NCBI RefSeq assembly: GCF_050947335.1
Contig: NW_027474105.1
Location: 1 to 64,000, forward strand
DNA from: Megachile rotundata
Lineage: Eukaryota; Arthropoda; Insecta; Hymenoptera; Megachilidae
Direction of reading: 5' to 3'
DNA: 64,000 nt
Shown here: piece by piece, positions 56,678 through 64,000 of the stretch
Position numbering within the stretch: position 1 is the stretch's first letter
How the letters are laid out: each line of letters begins with the position of its first letter
The notes under the pieces: generated by a model
What the model saw: only the letters and a program-made list of their open reading frames with translations
Databases searched by the model: none
What the model was told of the DNA's origin: nothing
Position numbers and translations under genes: made by a program

Positions 56678-59167
56678 AATTGAGGTTCAATCGATCATAT
56701 AAGCATAATATGGCTAATAATATGAGTTAGATTGATAATAATAAGAGTAATAAGTATAGTAATTGTCGTTCTATCGATCATATAAGCATAATATGGCTAA
56801 TAATATGAGTTAGATTAATAATAATAAGAGTAACAAGTATAGTAATAGTCGTTCTATTGATAATATAAGCATAATATGGCTAATAATATGAGTGGGATTG
56901 ATAATAATAAGAGTAACATGTATAGTAATTGTCGTTCTATCGATAATGTAAGCAAAATATGGCTAATAATATGAGTTAGATTGATAATAGTAAGAGTAAT
57001 AAGTATAGTAATTGTCGTTCTATCGATAATATAAGCAAAATATGGCTAATAATATGAGTTAGATTGATAATAGTAAGATTAATAAGTATAGGAATTGTCG
57101 TTATATCGATCATATCTGCATAATATGGTTAATAATATGAGTTAGATTGATAATAATAAGAGTAATGAGTATAGTAATTGTCGTTCTATCGATAATATAA
57201 GCAAAATATGGCTAATAATATGAGTTAGATTGATAATAGTAAGAGTAATAAGTATAGTAATTGTCGTTCAATCGATCATATAAACATAATATGGCTAATA
57301 ATATGAGTTAGATTGATAATAGTAAGAGGAATAAGTATAGTAATTGTCATTCTATCGATCATATGAGCATAATATGGCTAATAATATGAGTTAGATTGAT
57401 AATAATAAGAGTAACAAGTATAGTAATTGTCATTCTATCGATCATATAAGCATAATATGGCTAATAATATGAGTTAGATTGATAATAATAACAGTAATAA
57501 GAATAGTAATTGTCATTCTATCGATCATATAAGCATAATATGGCTAATAATATGAGTTAGATTGGTAACAATAACAATAATAAGTATAGTAATTGTCGTT
57601 CAATCGATCATATAAGCATAATATGGCTAATAATATGAGTTAGATTGATATTAATAAGAGTTATAAGTATAGTAATTGTCGTTCTATCGATCACATAAGC
57701 ATAATATGGCTAATGATATGAGTTAGATTAATAATAATAAGAGTAACAAGTATAGTAATAGTCGTTCTATTGATAATATAAGCATAATATGGCTAATAAT
57801 ATGAGTGGGATTGATAATAATAAGAGTAACATGTATAGTAATTGTCGTTCTATCGATAATATAAGCAAAATATGGCTAATAATATGAGTTAGATTGATAA
57901 TAATAAGAGTAGCAAGTATAGTAATTGTCGTTCTATTGATAATATAAGCATAATATGGATAATAATATGAGTTAGATTCATAATAATGAGAGTAACAAGT
58001 ATAGTAATTGACGTTCAATCGATCATATAAGCATAATATGGCTAATAATATGAGGTAGATTGATAATAGTAAGAGTCATAAGTACAGTAATCGTCGTTCA
58101 ATCGATCATATAAGCATAATATGGCTAATAATATGAGTTAAATTGATAATAGCAAGAGTAATAAGTATAGTAATTGTCGTTCTATCGATCATATCTGCAT
58201 AATATGGTTAATAATATGAGTTAGATTGATAATAATAAGAGTAACAAGTATAGTAATTCTCGTTCTATGGATAATATAAGCATAATATGGCTAATAATAT
58301 GTGTTAGATTGATAATAATAAGAGTAATAAGTATAGTAATTGTCGTTCCATCGATCATATAAGCATAATATGGCTAATAATATGAGTTAGATTGATAATA
58401 ATAAGAGTAATAAGTATAGTAATTGTCGTTCTATCGATAATATAAGCATAATATGGCTAATAATATGAGTTAGATTGATAATAATAACAGTAATAAGTAT
58501 AGTAATTGTCGTTCAATCGATCATATAAGCATAATATGGCTAATAATATGAGTTAGATTGATAATAATAAGAGTAATAAGTATAGTAATTGTCGTTCTAT
58601 CGATCATATAAGCATAATATGGCTAATAATATGAGTTAGATTGATAACAATGAGAGTAACACGTATAGTAATTGTCGTTCAATCGATCATATAAGCATAA
58701 TATGGCTAATAATATGAGTTAGATTGATAAAAGTAAGACTAATATGTATAGTAATTGTCATTCTATCGATCATATAAGCATAATATGGCCAATAATATGA
58801 GTTAGATTGATAATAATTCGAGTAACAGGTTTAGAAATTGTCGTTCAATCGATCATATATACATAATATGGCTAATAATATGAGTTAGATTGATAATAAT
58901 AAGAGTAACAAGTATAGTAATTGTCGTTCTATCGATAATATAAGCATAATATGGCTAATAATATGAGTTAGATTGATAAAAGTAAGAGTAATATGTATAG
59001 TAATTGCTATTCTATCGATCATATAAGCATAATATGGCTAATAATATGAGTTAGATTGATAATAATGAGAGGAACACGTTTAGAAATTGTCGTTCAATCG
59101 ATCATATAAGCATAATATGGCTAATAATATGAGTTAGATTGATAATAATAAGAGTTATAAGTATAGT
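56678..59167. repeat. Composite block X, copy 6 (30 monomers)
   Basis: It opens with AATTGAGGTTC but lacks the TAGTGATTCC monomer that follows in the other five copies. This changes the offset to block X copy 4 from 12201 to 12118, exactly one monomer. Rare markers such as GGCTAATGATATG near 57709 match 45591. Confidence 0.84.
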
Positions 59168-60993
59168 AATTGTCGTTCTATCGATCACATAAGCATAATA
59201 TGGCTAATAATATGAGTTAGATTGATAATAATAAGAGTAGCAAGTATAGTAATTGTCGTTCTATTGATAATATAAGCATAATATGGATAATAATATGAGT
59301 TAGATTCATAATAATGAGAGTAACAAGTATAGTAATTGACGTTCAATCGATCATATAAGCATAATATGGCTAATAATATGAGGTAGATTGATAATAGTAA
59401 GAGTAATAAGTACAGTAATCGTCGTTCAATCGATAATATAAGCATAATATGGCTAATAATATGAGTTAAATTGATAATAGCAAGAGTAATAAGTATAGTA
59501 ATTGCCGTTCTATCGATCATATCTGCATAATATGGTTAATAATATGAGTTAGATTGATAATAATAAGAGTAATGAGTATAGTAATTGTCGTTCTATCGAT
59601 AATATAAGCAAAATATGGCTAATAATATGAGTTAGATTGATAATAGTAAGAGTAATAAGTATAGTAATTGTCGTTCAATCGATCATATAAGCATAGTATG
59701 GCTAATAATATGAGTTAGATTGATAATAGTAAGAGGAATAAGTATAGTAATTGTCATTCTATCGATCATATGAGCATAATATGGCTAATAATATGAGTTA
59801 GATTGATAATAATAAGAGTAATGAGTATAGTAATTGTCGTTCCATCGATCATATAAGCATAATATGGCTAATGATATGAGTTAGATTGATAAAAGTAAGA
59901 GTAATATGTATAGTAATTGTCATTCTATCGATCATATAAGCATAATATGGCTAATAATATGAGTTAGATTGATAATAATGAGAGTAACAGGTTTAGAAAT
60001 TGTCGTTCAATCGATCATATATACATAATATGGCTAATAATATGAGTTAGATTGATAATAATAAGAGTAACAAGTATAGTAATTGTCGTTCTATCGATAA
60101 TATAAGCATAATATGGCTAATAATATGAGTTAGATTGGTAATAATAAGAGTAATAAGTACAGTAATCCTCGTTCAATCGATCATATAAGCATAATATGGC
60201 CAATAATATGAGTTCGATTGATAATAATAACAGTAATAAGTATAGTAATTGTGGTTCAATCGATCATATCAGCATTATATGGATAATAATATGAGTTAGA
60301 TTGATAATAATAAGAGTAATGAGTATAGTAATTGTCGTCCTATCGATCATATCCACATAATATGGCCAATAATATGAGTTAGATTGATAATAATAAGAGT
60401 AATAAGTATAGTAATTGTCGTTCTATCGATCAAATAAGCATAATATGGCTAATAATATGAGTTAGATTGATAATAATGAGAGTACCAAGTATAGTAATTT
60501 TCGTTCTATCGATAATATAAGCATAATATGGCTAATAATATGAGTTAGATTGATAAAAGTAAGAGTAATATGTATAGTAATTGTCATTCTATCGATCATA
60601 TAAGCATAATATGGCTAATAATATGAGTTAGATTGATAATAATAGGAGTAATAAGTATAGTAATTGTCGTTCTATCGATCTTATAAGCATAATATGGCTA
60701 ATAATATGAGTTAGATTAATAATAATAAGAGTAACAAGTATAGTAATTCTCGTTCTATTGATAATATAAGCATAATATGGCTAATAATATGTGTTAGATT
60801 GATAATAATAAGAGTAATAAGTATAGTAATTGTCGTTCCATCGATCATATAAGCATAATATGGCTAATAATATGAGTTAGATTGATAATAATAAGAGTAA
60901 TAAGTATAGTAATTGTCGTTCTATCGATCTTATAAGCATAATATGGCTAATAATATGAGTTAGATTGATAATAATAAGAGTAATGAGTATAGT
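59168..60993. repeat. Composite block Y, copy 5 (22 monomers, truncated)
   Basis: It matches block Y copy 3 at an offset of 12118 from the start through GAGTTCGATTG at 60212 and GAGTACCAAG. It then departs from the block Y pattern near 60970, where GTAATGAG and GTCGTCCTATCG follow. The GTCGTTCAGTCG monomer and the AAGCTTAATATT monomer are absent, so the block is cut short. Confidence 0.82.
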
Positions 60994-62484
60994 AATTGTC
61001 GTCCTATCGATCATATCCACATAATATGGCCAATAATATGAGTTGGATTGATAATAATAAGAGTAACAAGTATAGTAATTGTCGTTCTATCGATAATATA
61101 AGCATAATATGGCTAATAGTATGAGTTAGATTGATAATAATAAGAGTAACAAGTATAGTACTTGTCATTCTATCGATCATATAAGCATAATATGGCTAAT
61201 AATATGAGTTAGATTGATAATAATAACAGTAATAAGAATAGTAATTGTCATTCTATCGATCATATAAGCATAATATGGCTAATAATATGAGTTAGATTGA
61301 TAACAATAACAATAATAAGTATAGTAATTGTCGTTCTATCGATCATATAAGCATAATATGGCTAATAATATGAGTTAGATTGATAATAAGAGTAATGAGT
61401 ATAGTTATTGTCGTTCTATCGATAATATAAGCAAAATATGGCTAATAATATGAGGTAGATTGATAATAGTAAGAGTAATAAGTATAGTAATTGCCGTTCA
61501 ATCGATCATACAAGCATAATATGGCTAATAATATGAGTTAGATTGATAATAATAAGAGTAACAAGTATAGTAATTGTCGTTCTATCGATAATTTAAGCAT
61601 AATATGGCTAATAATATGAGTTACATTGGTAATAATAAGAGTAATAAGTACAGTAATCCTCGTTGAATCGATCATATAAGCATAATATGGCTAATAATAT
61701 GAGTTAGATTGATAATAGCAAGAGTAATAAGTATAGTAATTGTCGTTCTATCGATCATATCTGCATAATATGGTTAATAATATGAGTTAGATTGATAATA
61801 ATAAGAGTAATGAGTATAGTAATTGTCGTCCTATCGATCATATCCACATAATATGGCCAATGATATGAGTTAGATTGATAATAATAAGAGTAACAAGTAT
61901 AGTAATTGTCGTTCTATCGATAATATAAGCATAATATGGCTAATAGTATGAGTTAGATTGATAATAATAAGAGTAACAAGTATAGTAATTGTCGTTCTAT
62001 CGATAATTTAAGCATAATATTTCTAATAATATGAGTTAGATTGGTAATAATAAGAGTAATAAGTACAGTAATCCTCGTTCAATCGATCATATAAGCATAA
62101 TATGGCTAATAATATGAGTTAGATTGATAATAGCAAGCGTAATAAGTATAGTAATTGTCGTTCTATCGATCATATCTGCATAATATGGTTAATAATATGA
62201 GTTAGATTGATAATAATAAGAGTAATGAGTATAGTAATTGTCGTCCTATCGATCATATCCACATAATATGGCCAATGATATGAGTTAGATTGATAATAAT
62301 AAGAGTAACAAGTATAGTAATTGTCGTTCTATCGAAAATATAAGCATAATATGGCTAATAATATGAGTTAGATTGGTAATAATAAGAGTAATAAGTACAG
62401 TAATCCTCGTTCAATCGATCATATAAGCATAATATGGCCAATAATATGAGTTCGATTGATAATAATAACAGTAATAAGTATAGT
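60413..62484. repeat. 25-monomer terminal duplication, copy 1
   Basis: This 2072-bp unit has 24 monomers of 83 bp and one of 80 bp. It spans the end of block Y copy 5 and the right-edge segment and is repeated from 62485. The rare form TAGTACTTGTC occurs in both copies, 2072 bases apart. The part from 60994 on uses words otherwise seen near 20.4, 15.3 and 10.6 kb. Confidence 0.88.
61326..61405. repeat. 80-bp variant monomer
   Basis: This TAA-deleted monomer is like those at 8633, 14274 and 15101 but has different neighbours. The following monomer starts with TATTG in place of AATTG. Confidence 0.92.
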
Positions 62485-64000
62485 AATTGTCGTTCTATCG
62501 ATCAAATAAGCATAATATGGCTAATAATATGAGTTAGATTGATAATAATGAGAGTACCAAGTATAGTAATTTTCGTTCTATCGATAATATAAGCATAATA
62601 TGGCTAATAATATGAGTTAGATTGATAAAAGTAAGAGTAATATGTATAGTAATTGTCATTCTATCGATCATATAAGCATAATATGGCTAATAATATGAGT
62701 TAGATTGATAATAATAAGAGTAATAAGTATAGTAATTGTCGTTCTATCGATCTTATAAGCATAATATGGCTAATAATATGAGTTAGATTAATAATAATAA
62801 GAGTAACAAGTATAGTAATTCTCGTTCTATTGATAATATAAGCATAATATGGCTAATAATATGTGTTAGATTGATAATAATAAGAGTAATAAGTATAGTA
62901 ATTGTCGTTCCATCGATCATATAAGCATAATATGGCTAATAATATGAGTCAGATTGATAATAATAAGAGTAATAAGTATAGTAATTGTCGTTCTATCGAT
63001 CTTATAAGCATAATATGGCTAATAATATGAGTTAGATTGATAATAATAAGAGTAATGAGTATAGTAATTGTCGTCCTATCGATCATATCCACATAATATG
63101 GCCAATAATATGAGTTGGATTGATAATAATAAGAGTAACAAGTATAGTAATTGTCGTTCTATCGATAATATAAGCATAATATGGCTAATAGTATGAGTTA
63201 GATTGATAATAATAAGAGTAACAAGTATAGTACTTGTCATTCTATCGATCATATAAGCATAATATGGCTAATAATATGAGTTAGATTGATAATAATAACA
63301 GTAATAAGAATAGTAATTGTCATTCTATCGATCATATAAGCATAATATGGCTAATAATATGAGTTAGATTGATAACAATAACAATAATAAGTATAGTAAT
63401 TGTCGTTCTATCGATCATATAAGCATAATATGGCTAATAATATGAGTTAGATTGATAATAAGAGTAATGAGTATAGTTATTGTCGTTCTATCGATAATAT
63501 AAGCAAAATATGGCTAATAATATGAGGTAGATTGATAATAGTAAGAGTAATAAGTATAGTAATTGCCGTTCAATCGATCATACAAGCATAATATGGCTAA
63601 TAATATGAGTTAGATTGATAATAATAAGAGTAACAAGTATAGTAATTGTCGTTCTATCGATAATTTAAGCATAATATGGCTAATAATATGAGTTACATTG
63701 GTAATAATAAGAGTAATAAGTACAGTAATCCTCGTTGAATCGATCATATAAGCATAATATGGCTAATAATATGAGTTAGATTGATAATAGCAAGAGTAAT
63801 AAGTATAGTAATTGTCGTTCTATCGATCATATCTGGATAATATGGTTAATAATATGAGTTAGATTGATAATAATAAGAGTAATGAGTATAGTAATTGTCG
63901 TCCTATCGATCATATCCACATAATATGGCCAATGATATGAGTTAGATTGATAATAATAAGAGTAACAAGTATAGTAATTGTCGTTCTATCGATAATATAA
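62485..64000. repeat. 25-monomer terminal duplication, copy 2 (cut by window end)
   Basis: The second copy of 60413-62484 is present for 1516 of 2072 bases. I noted three substitutions: AATAAGAG for AATAGGAG near 62715, AGTCAG for AGTTAG near 62950, and TATCTGG for TATCTGC near 63836. The array clearly continues beyond 64000. Confidence 0.88.
63398..63477. repeat. 80-bp variant monomer
   Basis: This is the copy of 61326-61405 carried by the 25-monomer duplication, exactly 2072 bases on, with the same TATTG start in the next monomer. Confidence 0.92.

Larger units (their letters stand above)
1..64000. repeat. 83-bp AT-rich satellite array, 771 complete monomers
   Basis: The whole window is head-to-tail copies of one 83-bp unit. 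Taking the unit from the AATT boundary, the common form carries AATTGTCGTT at 1-10, ATCGAT at 13-18, TATAAGCATAATATGG at 21-36, TAATAATATGAG at 38-49, TTAGATTGATAATAATAAG at 50-68 and GTAATAAGTATAGT at 70-83. The plus-strand composition of that form is A34 T29 G14 C6. Monomers begin at 1, 84, 167, 250 and so on, and the last begins at 63976. All are in the same orientation, and no foreign sequence, inversion or gap was seen. Substitutions between copies are scattered (for example CT or CA at 11-12, C or A at 19, and TATCTGC, TATCCAC or TGAGC around 22-27) and define subtypes. Long homogeneous arrays of this kind are typical of eukaryotic heterochromatin; the exact chromosomal position and species cannot be read from the sequence. 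Confidence 0.98.

Noticed and set aside
32535..58018. Minus-strand open frames of 83 codons at 32535, 36353, 42163, 54613 and 57767 as protein genes
   Set aside because: They start at TTG, lie wholly in satellite monomers, have a low-complexity Y/I/L/T-rich product, and recur only because block X was copied. The homologous copy at 45649-45900 has an in-frame stop.
47067..59520. Minus-strand ATG-initiated open frames of 111 codons at 47067-47402 and 59185-59520
   Set aside because: Both lie at the same place in block Y copies 3 and 5 (offset 12118) and are read across four monomers in shifting frames. The hydrophobic, repetitive product follows from the AT-rich unit, and there is no separate coding signal.
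1..64000. CRISPR array
   Set aside because: The repeats abut directly with no unique spacers, the unit is 83 bp with variation spread along it, and there are no cas genes or leader.
1..64000. TATA-box promoters (TATAAGC in almost every monomer)
   Set aside because: The motif is part of the repeated unit and is expected in AT-rich satellite. There is no downstream gene and no other promoter element.
1..64000. Telomeric repeat, because of the TTAG within GAGTTAGATTG
   Set aside because: There is no short tandem TTAGG, TTAGGG or TTTAGGG run. The tetranucleotide occurs once per 83 bp.
1..64000. CENP-B box
   Set aside because: I found no monomer with the TTCG, A and CGGG core at the needed spacing. 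The few CCGG forms (near 1196, 3769, 8167 and 13559) lack it.
1..64000. Hammerhead ribozyme in the satellite transcript
   Set aside because: The CTGANGA core and the matching GAAA element were not found on the plus strand, and I saw no convincing set on the minus strand.
1..64000. Organelle AT-rich control region or organelle genome
   Set aside because: 64 kb without any gene, tRNA or rRNA, in an 83-bp array with kilobase HORs, does not fit a mitochondrial or plastid genome.
1..64000. Simple TAA microsatellite
   Set aside because: TAA runs are only two or three triplets long within each monomer, and the true period is 83 bp.

Overview
The window is one uninterrupted block of tandemly repeated satellite DNA. 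I find no gene, RNA gene, mobile element or unique sequence in it. The repeat unit is 83 bp and AT-rich (the common form is about 24% G+C), and all copies lie head to tail in one orientation. Counting the register by hand from base 1 to base 64000 gives 771 complete monomers plus a 25-base partial copy at the right edge. Of these, 763 are exactly 83 bp, five are 80 bp and three are 82 bp, and these sizes sum exactly to 63975 bases. An array like this points to eukaryotic constitutive heterochromatin (centromeric, pericentromeric or subtelomeric). The sequence alone does not identify the species. It contains no telomere repeat, no CENP-B box and no transposon that would narrow the choice.

Monomers differ by substitutions that mark recognisable subtypes, and the order of subtypes recurs. 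This gives higher-order repeats (HORs) at several scales. Left edge (1-5146): two near-identical copies of a 31-monomer HOR of 2573 bp. Left-centre (5147-27378): an older-looking mosaic of short in-register duplications (units of 3, 4, 6, 8, 9, 13, 18, 21, 23 and 33 monomers). Right-centre (27379-60993): a domain built almost wholly from two large composite blocks, here called X and Y, in the order Y X X Y X X Y (partial Y) Y X X Y. Right edge (60994-64000): a return to words seen in the left-centre, with a 25-monomer tandem duplication whose second copy runs out of the window.

Every repeat offset I measured is a whole number of monomers after correcting for the eight short monomers. That is what unequal exchange, gene conversion or replication slippage in register would leave. 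The nested, nearly identical blocks at 27-61 kb look like the youngest part of the array. All open reading frames in the window are by-products of the 83-bp period and are rejected as genes. I saw no gene-encoded novel system; what is notable is the multi-scale HOR architecture and the strict monomer length.
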